From Flavobacterium sp. (GTDB lineage Bacteria; Bacteroidota; Bacteroidia; Flavobacteriales; Flavobacteriaceae), in assembly GCA_023251135.1 (NCBI GenBank), contig JAHEZJ010000011.1, positions 62,001-126,000 on the forward strand: a DNA stretch of 64,000 bases. Reading direction: 5' to 3'. Below the pieces are notes generated by a model. That model searched no databases and was not told the DNA's origin. It worked only from the letters and a program-made list of their open reading frames with translations. A program made the translations under genes and the position numbers. Shown in pieces: positions 50,540 through 58,333 of the stretch; the first letter of the stretch is position 1; every line of letters begins with the position of its first letter.

Positions 50540-51529
50540 TTGAAATTGGAAAATATACCAAGTCCCATTATAATTCAGGAATTCATCACCGAAAGTGGTG
50601 TGTCCTACTCATCATTACCCTTAAGTTTTACACTTTCCGGTTTACCATTATTTAGCGCGCCTATAGTTCTGGTCAATCATGCTTTGACAGGAAATGCTGA
50701 GGTCACCGGTGCAAATGGCTGGTGGAATGACCTCATTGGTGAAGACAAAACCATCGATACCCATAAATTTACCGTACTGGCTTTTAATGTACCCGGAAAC
50801 GGAAATGATTCGTTTATCATCGAAAACTATCAGGATTTCACCACCAGAGATATTGCCCGCATTTTTATTAAAGGTTTAGAACTTTTAAATATTCATCAAT
50901 TGCACACCATCATTGGAGGTTCGGTTGGCGGAGGCATTGCCTGGGAAATTCTTGCATTAGAACCCCACATTACTCAAAACCTAATTCCCATTGCAACAGA
51001 TTGGAAGTCGACCGACTGGATGATCGCCAATTGCTATTTACAAGAGCAAATTTTGAACAATTCTTCAAAACCTATTGAGGATGCCAGAATTCATGCAATG
51101 TTGTGTTACAGGTCTCCTGAATCATTCAAAGAGAAATTTCAACGTACCATCAATGTCAATCGTCCTGTTTTTAATATTGAAAGCTGGCTGGCACATCACG
51201 GCGAAAAACTACAAAAAAGATACCAATTGGCTTCGTACAAACTCATGAACCAATTGCTAAAAACCATAGACATCACCAGAAACAGAGAAGATTTCGAGAC
51301 TTTGTTATCTAAAACAGACGCCGCGATTCACATTGTCGGAATCAATTCGGATTTGTTTTTTATACCCAAAGAAAATCGGGAGACTTATCAGGAATTAAAA
51401 AAGTTCAAAGACAATGTTTTTTACAGCGAAATAGATTCTGTTCACGGACATGATGCTTTTTTAATCGAGTACAAACAATTAGATCATTTACTTGCCGATA
51501 TTTTTAAGGCAGAAACAATAGAAAAATAA
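50540..51529 (+). CDS. metX: Homoserine O-acetyltransferase
   Basis: A 329-residue alpha/beta-hydrolase-fold enzyme that acetylates homoserine for direct sulfhydrylation. Motifs are VNHALTGNAEVTG, FNVPGNGNDS, the nucleophile Ser in IIGGSVGGGIAWE, the Asp in VGINSDLFFIP and the His in HGHDAFLIEY. The reading frame begins at TTG (50540, or TTG two codons on): an in-frame stop precedes it and the first ATG lies well inside the fold. A weak start codon suits riboswitch control. thrA begins one base after its stop, so they are one operon. Confidence 0.93.
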   Translation: MKLENIPSPIIIQEFITESGVSYSSLPLSFTLSGLPLFSAPIVLVNHALTGNAEVTGANGWWNDLIGEDKTIDTHKFTVLAFNVPGNGNDSFIIENYQDFTTRDIARIFIKGLELLNIHQLHTIIGGSVGGGIAWEILALEPHITQNLIPIATDWKSTDWMIANCYLQEQILNNSSKPIEDARIHAMLCYRSPESFKEKFQRTINVNRPVFNIESWLAHHGEKLQKRYQLASYKLMNQLLKTIDITRNREDFETLLSKTDAAIHIVGINSDLFFIPKENRETYQELKKFKDNVFYSEIDSVHGHDAFLIEYKQLDHLLADIFKAETIEK

Positions 51530-51530
51530 A

Positions 51531-53945
51531 ATGAAAATATTAAAATTTGGCGGTAAATCGTTATCAAACGGAGAAGGACTTAATAAAGTAGTTTCAATTA
51601 TTACAGATAAAGTACAGCAAAACGAAAAAATTGCAGTAGTAGTTTCGGCTCGTGGAGATGCTACAGATGAGCTGGAATACATTTTAAAAATTGCGGCTAA
51701 AAATGGCAACTATAAACCCTTATTTGAGAATTTTAAAACGTACCAGGTTTCAGATTACCCAGAAGTAGATTTGTCCGAAGAATTTAATGTACTGGAGAAA
51801 CTTTTTGAAGGAGTAAGTCTGATAGGAGATTACAGCAATAAAATCAAAGATCAGATTTTATCAAAAGGCGAGCTGCTTTCGGCTAAATTACTGACAGCCA
51901 TTTTAATTGGAAAAGGTGTTCCTGCAAACTTCGTAGATTCAAGAGAATTGTTGAAAACCGATTCTAAATTTGGAGATGCACAGCCTTTGGAGCAGCTTTC
52001 TAAGAAAAATGTCATCAATTATTTCAAAGAACACAACGGTACAACGGTAAACATCGTAACCGGTTTTATCGGATCTAACAATAACAACGATACGACCACT
52101 TTAGGAAGAAACGGCAGTAACTATACCGCATCGCTAATTGCGAATTATTTAAATGCCGAAGAGTTGCAAAACTTTACGCATGTTGACGGAATTTACACGG
52201 CAAATCCTGATTTGGTTGCCGATGCTAAAAAGATCGAATACCTGTCGTTTAACGAAGCCAACGAATTAGCCAATTTTGGAGCCACCATTTTACATGCTAA
52301 AACCATCATTCCTTTGTTGGAAAAAAATATTCCGCTTCGTATTTTAAATACCTTTAATCATGAAAATCGCGGGACTTTAATTACCTCTGATTCTGCTAAA
52401 GAAGGAATTAAGACACTTTCTGTTTTAGAGAATGTTTCTTTGGTCAATCTTGAAGGCCGCGGATTATTGGGGAAATCGGGTGTAGATGCCCGAATTTTTA
52501 AAGTAATGGGCGATCATAACATCAGTGTGAGTATCATTTCACAAGGTTCTTCAGAGCGAGGAATTGGTCTTGTTGTAGCCACTGAGAAAGCAACTCTGGC
52601 GATGGTCGAACTGGAAAAAGAATTCGAAAATGACTTTTATTCCAAAGATGTAAATCAGATTACAGTAACTGATAATGTTTCGGTAATTTCGATTATCGGA
52701 CAGGATTTGAGTACTTTCCATAAACCTTACACGGCATTAATCAAAAATAAAATTGTTCCGATTTTATTTAACAACACCGTTACGGGTAAAAACGTGAGTT
52801 TGGTGGTTAAAAAAACAGAACTGCATAAAGCTTTAAATGTAATTCACGGTGAGATTTTCGGAGTTTCCAAAAAAATCAACATTGCCATTATCGGTCACGG
52901 ACTAGTAGGAGGAACCCTAATCAATCAGATTTTAGAATCGACTGCCGCTATCGAAAAACGAAAAGATGTGAGACTGAATGTTTTTGCAATTGCCAATTCT
53001 AAAAAGGTACTTTTAAACAAAAACGGAGTAAGTTCAAACTGGAAAACAGCTATTGATAAAGAAGGACTTGCGTATACCATTCAGGACATTATTGCTTATG
53101 CCAATCAACATCATTTAGAAAACTTAATCGCTATCGATAATACAGCGAGTGCTTCTTTTGTTGAGAACTATATTCCGTTGGTTGAGAGCAGTTTCGATTT
53201 AATCTCTTCTAATAAAGTGGCCAACACGTTGAGTTATGGATTTTATAAAGAACTGAGAAAAGCTTTAGCCGAAAATCAGAAGAATTATTTATACGAAACC
53301 AATGTTGGTGCGGGATTACCATTAATTGATACCATTAAGCTATTGCATCTTTCGGGAGAAAATATCACAAAAATAAAAGGAGTATTCTCCGGAACATTGA
53401 GTTATTTGTTCAATAATTTTTCTGCAAAAGACGTTCCGTTTAGTGAAATTTTACAGGAGGCAATTGATAACGGATATACAGAACCGGACCCTCGTGAGGA
53501 TTTATGTGGAAATGATGTAGGAAGAAAATTATTGATTTTAGCGAGAGAGCTGGACTTGCAGAATGAGTTTGAAGAAATTTCCATTCAGAACTTAATTCCG
53601 GAGCACTTGCGTGAAGGAAACGTTGGAGATTTCTTAACGAAATTGAAAGAGTTCGATCCGATTTATGAAAAAATAAAAGCCGATCAAAAGCCAAATCACG
53701 TATTAAGATACATTGGTGAATTGTCAGGAGATTTGCAAAACGATAAAGGAATTTTGGAAGTAAAATTAGTTTCAGTGCCTTCTGATACTGCTTTGGGTGG
53801 ATTAAAAGGATCTGATTCTTTCTTCGAAATTTATACAGAATCTTACGGAGACCGTCCAATCGTAATTCAGGGAGCTGGTGCAGGCTCTGCTGTAACGGCG
53901 AGAGGAGTATTTGGTGATATTTTGAGATTATCAGATAAAGGGTAA
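51531..53945 (+). CDS. thrA: Bifunctional aspartokinase / homoserine dehydrogenase
   Basis: An 804-residue fusion. The aspartokinase half (about 1-445) has KFGGKSLSNGEG, GFIGSNNNNDTTTLGRNGSN and VDGIYTANPDLV, then ACT-like regulatory repeats with GKSGVDARIFKVMGDHNISV. The dehydrogenase half has the nucleotide motif IGHGLVGGTLINQI, then YETNVGAGLPLIDTI, GVFSGTLSYLFN and NGYTEPDPREDLCGND, all intact. It supplies homoserine from aspartate. Operon with metX means SAM-controlled supply of O-acetylhomoserine. Compare the degraded paralog at 48266. Confidence 0.96.
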   Translation: MKILKFGGKSLSNGEGLNKVVSIITDKVQQNEKIAVVVSARGDATDELEYILKIAAKNGNYKPLFENFKTYQVSDYPEVDLSEEFNVLEKLFEGVSLIGDYSNKIKDQILSKGELLSAKLLTAILIGKGVPANFVDSRELLKTDSKFGDAQPLEQLSKKNVINYFKEHNGTTVNIVTGFIGSNNNNDTTTLGRNGSNYTASLIANYLNAEELQNFTHVDGIYTANPDLVADAKKIEYLSFNEANELANFGATILHAKTIIPLLEKNIPLRILNTFNHENRGTLITSDSAKEGIKTLSVLENVSLVNLEGRGLLGKSGVDARIFKVMGDHNISVSIISQGSSERGIGLVVATEKATLAMVELEKEFENDFYSKDVNQITVTDNVSVISIIGQDLSTFHKPYTALIKNKIVPILFNNTVTGKNVSLVVKKTELHKALNVIHGEIFGVSKKINIAIIGHGLVGGTLINQILESTAAIEKRKDVRLNVFAIANSKKVLLNKNGVSSNWKTAIDKEGLAYTIQDIIAYANQHHLENLIAIDNTASASFVENYIPLVESSFDLISSNKVANTLSYGFYKELRKALAENQKNYLYETNVGAGLPLIDTIKLLHLSGENITKIKGVFSGTLSYLFNNFSAKDVPFSEILQEAIDNGYTEPDPREDLCGNDVGRKLLILARELDLQNEFEEISIQNLIPEHLREGNVGDFLTKLKEFDPIYEKIKADQKPNHVLRYIGELSGDLQNDKGILEVKLVSVPSDTALGGLKGSDSFFEIYTESYGDRPIVIQGAGAGSAVTARGVFGDILRLSDKG

Positions 53946-53946
53946 G

Positions 53947-53988
53947 GATTTTAGAATTTAGATTGCAGATTTTAGATTTTAGATTTGT
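53947..53988. repeat. Degenerate 7-bp tandem array (GATTTTA)
   Basis: Six heptamers (GATTTTA three times, with GAATTTA, GATTGCA and GATTTGT) begin at the thrA stop. A related array is at 55920-55968. Confidence 0.85.
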
Positions 53989-53996
53989 AAGCCCCG

Positions 53997-54103
53997 TTTG
54001 TCATTTCGACCGAAGGGAGAAATCACACAAGGAATTCCGCAACGAAGAATTCTAATCTTTGTCGACAATCTAATGTGATTTCTCCTTACGTCGAAGTGAC
54101 AAA
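53997..54103. repeat. 107-bp inverted repeat element
   Basis: TTTGTCATTTCGACCGAAGG with the following AGAAATCAC is inverted at 54075-54103 (GTGATTTCTCC, then TTACGTCGAAGTGACAAA), with a few mismatches. The centre contains GGAATTCCG and AAGAATTC. It looks like a miniature inverted-repeat element between thrA and osmC. Confidence 0.8.
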
Positions 54104-54141
54104 GATTGCAAAGAATAAAAAATAAAAAAAATAACAACACA

Positions 54142-54570
54142 ATGAAAGTAACTTTGAACAGAGTAAACGACGCGTTTCATTTTAAACTTAAAAATGAACG
54201 TGGTCATGTAGTGGATGTTGACAGCAGAGCCGAATTTGGCGGAAGCGATTTAGGTGCAAGTCCAATGGAATTAGTATTAATGGGAGTTGCGGGATGCAGT
54301 GCTATTGATATGATTTCGATCTTAAAAAAACAACGTCAGGACATCACTTCTTTTAATGCTGAGGTAGAAGGAGAGCGTGTGCAGGTAGGTGAAGCCAAAC
54401 CTTTTAAAGAAATCAATGTAGTTTTTTATTTAGAAGGAGATGTAAACCCTGAAAAAGCACAGCGGGCAGCCCAGCTTTCTTTTGAGAAATATTGCTCGGT
54501 TTCTAAAACAATTGAGCCTACCGCAACAGTAAAATATAAAGTGGTCCTGAACAACGAAGAATTAAAGTAA
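54142..54570 (+). CDS. OsmC family peroxiredoxin-like protein
   Basis: A 142-residue protein started at the ATG 54142, after an A-rich ribosome-binding region; a TTG 36 bp upstream is in frame but unlikely. FGGSDLGASPMELVLMGVAGCSAIDMISI carries the first active cysteine, and LSFEKYCSVSKTI the second, as in the OsmC/Ohr fold that reduces organic peroxides with two cysteines. Its position inside a Met/Cys operon suggests a link to thiol chemistry, which is inference. Confidence 0.9.
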   Translation: MKVTLNRVNDAFHFKLKNERGHVVDVDSRAEFGGSDLGASPMELVLMGVAGCSAIDMISILKKQRQDITSFNAEVEGERVQVGEAKPFKEINVVFYLEGDVNPEKAQRAAQLSFEKYCSVSKTIEPTATVKYKVVLNNEELK

Positions 54571-54607
54571 TTAGGTAATTAGTCAATTTGATAATTAGAT
54601 AATTTTT
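54568..54607. repeat. Degenerate 8-bp tandem array (TAATTAGN)
   Basis: Octamers TAATTAGG, TAATTAGT, CAATTTGA and TAATTAGA, then TAATT, start at the osmC stop. Confidence 0.8.
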
Positions 54608-54746
54608 TGATTTTTAATCACACAATGAAAATTCACATTAAACTTTAGTTGATGCATTGCGTTTTGCTTTGTGAATCTTTGTGAAATTTTATAAAAAAGC
54701 GAATTTGTGCTAATTAGTGGAATTCGTGTTAAACAAAAACAAAAAA

Positions 54747-55919
54747 ATGAACACAGAAGAATTTGGTTTTGAAACCCAAGCCATCAGAACACAATTAGAA
54801 AGAAGTCAGTATTTAGAGCATTCGGTGCCATTATACTTATCATCAAGTTTTGTATTTGAAGATGCCGAAGACATGAGAGCTTCTTTTACAGAAGAAAAAG
54901 AACGAAATATTTACAGCCGTTTCAGCAATCCGAATACAACAGAATTTGTTGATAAAATTTGTAAAATGGAAGGTGCCGAAGCAGGTTATGCTTTTGCAAC
55001 CGGAATGGCAGCCGTATATTCTACTTTTGCAGCCTTATTAAATTCAGGTGATCATATCGTGTCGGCGAGCAGTGTTTTTGGTTCGACACACGCTTTATTT
55101 ATGACTTATTTTCCAAAATGGAACATCGAAACTTCTTATTTTGATATAACGAAGCCGGAAACAATCGAAGGATTCATTAAACCAAATACAAAAATTTTAT
55201 ACGCAGAGTCGCCTACAAATCCGGGTGTTGACGTGATCGATTTGCAATTGCTGGGAGATCTTGCTAAAAAACACAATCTGATTTTAATAATTGACAACTG
55301 TTTTGCAACGCCTTATCTGCAACAGCCGATAAAATTTGGAGCGCATTTGGTCGTACATTCAGCAACTAAACTGATTGATGGTCAGGGTAGAGTTTTAGGA
55401 GGAGTTACGGTTGGAAGTGAAGATCTGATCAGACAAATTTACCTGTTCTCGAGAAATACAGGTCCTGCTTTGTCTCCGTTTAATGCGTGGGTTTTGTCAA
55501 AAAGCTTAGAAACTTTGGCAATTCGTGTTGAAAAGCACTGTGAAAATGCTTTAAAAGTAGCGGAGTTTTTAGAAGCGCACCCAAATGTACAAAGCATCAA
55601 ATATCCATTCCTGAAATCACATCCACAATACGAAATTGCCAAAAAGCAAATGAAATTGGGAGGGAATATTATTGCCTTTGAAATTAAAGGCGGAATTGAA
55701 GCCGGAAGAAAATTTTTAGATAAAATAAAACTGTGTTCTCTATCAGCAAATATTGGCGATACGAGATCAATTGTGACGCATCCTGCTTCAACAACGCATA
55801 GTAAGTTGTCTGAAGAAGATCAGCTGGCAGTTGGAATAACTCAGGGATTAGTACGTGTTTCAGTAGGTTTGGAAACGGTAGAAGATGTTATTGCCGATTT
55901 AAAACAGGCGCTAAGTTAA
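54747..55919 (+). CDS. Cys/Met-metabolism PLP enzyme, O-succinyl/O-acetylhomoserine sulfhydrylase or cystathionine synthase type
   Basis: A 390-residue enzyme when started at ATG 54747 (an in-frame GTG ten codons upstream is less likely). Signatures are FETQAIRTQLERSQYLEHSVPL, YSRFSNPNTTEFVDKI, the PLP lysine in VVHSATKLIDGQGRVLGG and SLSANIGDTRSIVTHPASTTH. It belongs to the MetZ/MetB branch; sequence alone does not tell whether it uses sulfide or cysteine. With metY at 46759, the cluster has two enzymes for this chemistry. Confidence 0.92.
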   Translation: MNTEEFGFETQAIRTQLERSQYLEHSVPLYLSSSFVFEDAEDMRASFTEEKERNIYSRFSNPNTTEFVDKICKMEGAEAGYAFATGMAAVYSTFAALLNSGDHIVSASSVFGSTHALFMTYFPKWNIETSYFDITKPETIEGFIKPNTKILYAESPTNPGVDVIDLQLLGDLAKKHNLILIIDNCFATPYLQQPIKFGAHLVVHSATKLIDGQGRVLGGVTVGSEDLIRQIYLFSRNTGPALSPFNAWVLSKSLETLAIRVEKHCENALKVAEFLEAHPNVQSIKYPFLKSHPQYEIAKKQMKLGGNIIAFEIKGGIEAGRKFLDKIKLCSLSANIGDTRSIVTHPASTTHSKLSEEDQLAVGITQGLVRVSVGLETVEDVIADLKQALS

Positions 55920-55968
55920 ATTTTAGATTGATGATTTTAGATATTAGATTTGTGAAAACTGATATCTA
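55920..55968. repeat. Degenerate 7-bp tandem array (ATTTTAG)
   Basis: ATTTTAG, ATTGATG, ATTTTAG, ATATTAG and ATTTGTG, then weaker units, from the stop codon onward. The reverse-complement form (ATCTAAAAT) follows, so a hairpin is possible. Confidence 0.75.
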
Positions 55969-55986
55969 AAATCGTATCTTTTATAT

Positions 55987-56517
55987 ATGACTAAACCAAG
56001 ACTAATCATTTTATCAGATTTATTTGGAGGTAAAGCCCCGGACTGGGTAAAAATCTATGCTGATTTATTAAAATCTGATTTTGACATTCAGTATTATGAT
56101 GTGCTTGAACTAGCCGGTATTAATGCTGATAACCTTGTCGAAAGCGATGTTCATGGTCAGCTTCTTAGCGGAGGAATGGATAGGGCAGTTGAGACTTTAT
56201 TGAAATTAGAAAATGATAAAGTAACGGTTTTAGGATTTAGTATTGGAGGAACAATCGCCTGGAAAGCTTCTTTACAAGGATTGAATATTGTTGGTCTATT
56301 TGCTGTTTCTTCAACAAGATTGAGATACGAAACGGAAGTCCCAAATTGCAGTATAAAATTATATTTTGGAGAAGAAGATTCAAACAGACCAGATTCACAA
56401 TGGTTTTTGGACTTGAATATGGTCCATAAAATGATAAAAAAAGAGAATCATCAGCTATATAGAACGGAAAATAATGCGTTCTTGGTTTGCAATGATATTT
56501 TGAAAACGTTATTATGA
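55987..56517 (+). CDS. Small alpha/beta hydrolase
   Basis: A 176-residue protein with RLIILSDLFGGKAPDW at the start, the nucleophile elbow GFSIGGTIAW (GxSxG, around residue 82) and LYFGEEDSNRPDSQWF near the expected Asp. A final histidine candidate is in MIKKENHQLYRT. It lacks the cap domain and is shorter than most hydrolases. Substrate unknown. It ends the metX-to-MetZ direction of transcription with a strong terminator. Confidence 0.8.
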   Translation: MTKPRLIILSDLFGGKAPDWVKIYADLLKSDFDIQYYDVLELAGINADNLVESDVHGQLLSGGMDRAVETLLKLENDKVTVLGFSIGGTIAWKASLQGLNIVGLFAVSSTRLRYETEVPNCSIKLYFGEEDSNRPDSQWFLDLNMVHKMIKKENHQLYRTENNAFLVCNDILKTLL

Positions 56518-56520
56518 TGA

Positions 56521-56560
56521 CGGCCTTTAACTAAAAAAAAACAGTTAAAGGCCGTTTTTT
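56521..56560 (+). terminator. Intrinsic terminator after the alpha/beta hydrolase
   Basis: CGGCCTTTAACT pairs perfectly with AGTTAAAGGCCG around a 10-base loop, then TTTTTT. Confidence 0.94.
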
Positions 56561-56580
56561 ATTGGGCTTTATTTAAACTA

Positions 56581-56593
56581 TACTAATTTAGTA
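56581..56593. promoter_or_regulatory. 13-bp palindrome upstream of the Rrf2 gene
   Basis: TACTAATTTAGTA is a perfect palindrome with TACTAA arms. It lies 44 bp upstream of a -7 box TATTTTTG (56637-56644) and could be an operator, possibly for the regulator itself. The TACTA word also begins the candidate operators at 42967 and 58285. Confidence 0.4.
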
Positions 56594-56720
56594 GAATTTA
56601 AATTTTCGTTCTATTACTATTCTCATTTAAAAAGTTTATTTTTGTGGCAGAAAAACAAGACGATTGTTGTTTTAGGTTAAAAGTCTAAGATTAGCAATCC
56701 ACAATTAAAATAGATATAAC

Positions 56721-57131
56721 GTGCTCTCAAAGAAAACAAAATACGGAATTAAAGCTTTAACTTATCTGGCCAGACGTGAAAACAATGAGCCTGTGCAAAT
56801 TGCTGAAATTGCGAAAAGTGAACATATTTCGATTAAGTTTTTAGAAAGTATTTTGCTGCTGCTTAGGAACTCAGGTTTTCTGGGAGCTAAAAAAGGAAAA
56901 GGCGGTGGTTACTATCTGATCAAAGATCCCAAAGATATTAGTATGGCTAAGGTATATCGTATCCTCGAGGGACCTATTGCCTTGCTTCCCTGTGCAAGCC
57001 ATAATTTTTATGAAAGATGCGACGACTGCGACGATGAGGCAAGCTGTGCTGCACGACGATTAATGACTGAGGTTAGGGATAATACCCTTAAAATTCTTGA
57101 GAGTAACTCATTGGCAGATATTGCATTTTAA
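56721..57131 (+). CDS. Rrf2 family transcriptional regulator
   Basis: A 136-residue winged-helix regulator starting at GTG. The DNA-binding part has KTKYGIKALTYLARRE and IAEIAKSEHISIKFLESILLLL, with the wing LGAKKGKGGGYYL. Four cysteines, C91, C100, C103 and C109 (LLPCASHN, ERCDDCDDEASC), sit where IscR-like members bind a cluster or sense redox. Its place next to two TauE genes and the cys operon suggests a CymR-like role in sulfur control; this is inferred. Confidence 0.92.
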   Translation: MLSKKTKYGIKALTYLARRENNEPVQIAEIAKSEHISIKFLESILLLLRNSGFLGAKKGKGGGYYLIKDPKDISMAKVYRILEGPIALLPCASHNFYERCDDCDDEASCAARRLMTEVRDNTLKILESNSLADIAF

Positions 57132-57160
57132 TTCGATCTCCCCTTCGGAATTCCTATAAA

Positions 57161-57198
57161 AAAAGACCATTTCAATATTTTTAATAAAATGGTCTTTT
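57161..57198. terminator. Bidirectional terminator
   Basis: AAAAGACCATTT pairs with AAATGGTCTTTT; it lies between the convergent rrf2 and TauE genes. Confidence 0.9.
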
Positions 57199-57239
57199 CT
57201 TTTTGCGTTCAGATTCTATTTTGAAAGTTTGTAATTAAT

Positions 57240-58022
57240 TTAAAAAATCAATTTATAACCGGCCAGGAAAAGCATTACGGCAATCGCATTTCTAAGAAAT
57301 AAATCGGGTACTTTTCCGCTTAACATACTTCCTATAAAAATTCCAGGGAGTGATCCTAATAACAATTGTCCCAATAAAAGAAGGTCTAAATTTCCCATTG
57401 AGGCATGTCCGATTCCGGCGACCAGTGTCAAAGGTACGGCGTGTGCGATTTCGGTTCCTACCAAACGCGGAGTAGGCAAGAGCGGATATAAGAAAAACAA
57501 AGTAACGGTGCCCAGTGCTCCGGCTCCAATCGAAGTTAGGGTTACGGTTGCGCCCAGTAAAACTCCAATTCCAACTGTCAGCATATTTTGTGTGTGACTT
57601 TCGCTGTGAAATTTGTCTCCTGCATGTTTCTGCGAAAACACTAATAGCCTTTTCTTAAATAGAATGGCAATCGAAGTAAACAGTAGCGCCCATCCCAAAC
57701 TGTATTTGATGACCGCATTTATAGTCGTAATATCCGTTTTGATACTGTTTAGGATCCATAAAGTTAGTAAAGCAGCAGGAACGCTGCCCAGGGTGAGCCA
57801 GCCTGTAATAGACCAATTGATATTGCCTTTTTTATGGTGTACAAAAACGCCTCCCATTTTGGTAAAAGCAGCATACAACAAATCGGTACCAACCGCTGTC
57901 GTTGGAGGGATGCCAAACCATAATAAAATGGGAGTCATCAAAGAGCCGCCTCCAACACCCGTCAGACCAACGACAAAACCTACAACTAAACCCGCAATTA
58001 CAAGACCTATTTGAAAATCCAT
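57240..58022 (-). CDS. TauE/SafE family sulfite exporter-like permease
   Basis: A 260-residue membrane protein with about eight spans. The repeated TauE motif is GLTGVGGGSLMTPIL with AVGTDLLYAAFTKMGG in the first half and TSIGAGALGTVTLFFL with VGTEIAHAVPL in the second. The family moves sulfite or sulfonate-type anions across the inner membrane. It is divergent from a second TauE gene (58334) and presumably serves the same pathway in another direction or for another anion. Confidence 0.92.
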   Translation of the reverse strand: MDFQIGLVIAGLVVGFVVGLTGVGGGSLMTPILLWFGIPPTTAVGTDLLYAAFTKMGGVFVHHKKGNINWSITGWLTLGSVPAALLTLWILNSIKTDITTINAVIKYSLGWALLFTSIAILFKKRLLVFSQKHAGDKFHSESHTQNMLTVGIGVLLGATVTLTSIGAGALGTVTLFFLYPLLPTPRLVGTEIAHAVPLTLVAGIGHASMGNLDLLLLGQLLLGSLPGIFIGSMLSGKVPDLFLRNAIAVMLFLAGYKLIF

Positions 58023-58244
58023 GAATAAAAATTTGAGGTAAAAATAGCAACAATTTTATAATTATCCTATAGATGTGGTAGACTTTAAAAAAGGTATTCT
58101 AAGAATACGAAAAGTTTGAGAGCTATAGTGTTGAAATACAATATAATGAGTTTTTTTACTTGTGAGAATGATTTGTTGATACCTTTGTGTGGGGCACTCC
58201 ATTAGCCTTATATCAAATAGCCACGTAAAAATATCAAATATTGT

Positions 58245-58274
58245 TTTGATATTTAGAAATAAGTAGTAATTTTG
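58245..58274 (+). promoter_or_regulatory. Promoter of the tauE-cysHDN-sir operon
   Basis: TTTG (58245-58248), 18-bp spacer, TAATTTTG (58267-58274), a perfect Bacteroidota promoter. AGAAATAAGTAG in the spacer resembles the metX promoter at 50301-50332. Confidence 0.82.
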
Positions 58275-58284
58275 CCATTCAATC

Positions 58285-58307
58285 TACTAACCCGATAGGG
58301 TAATGGA
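58285..58307. promoter_or_regulatory. Candidate operator over the transcription start (TACTAACCCGATAGGGTAAT)
   Basis: It is centred about 16 bp past the expected start, where a bound repressor would block transcription. The core TAACCC-GATA-GGGTAA is an imperfect palindrome, and GATAGGGTAAT recurs at 42976-42986. An Rrf2 protein encoded 1.2 kb away is a possible binder. Confidence 0.55.
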
Positions 58308-58333
58308 TTTTTAAAATAAAACGAACCATTAGA

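Noticed and set aside
53440..53859. 139-codon minus-strand frame inside thrA
   Set aside because: Antisense to the conserved homoserine dehydrogenase domain; no known motif.
54624..54650. Short frame ATGAAAATTCAC upstream of the MetZ-like gene as a leader peptide
   Set aside because: Only seven codons, without internal Met or Cys, and no terminator follows.
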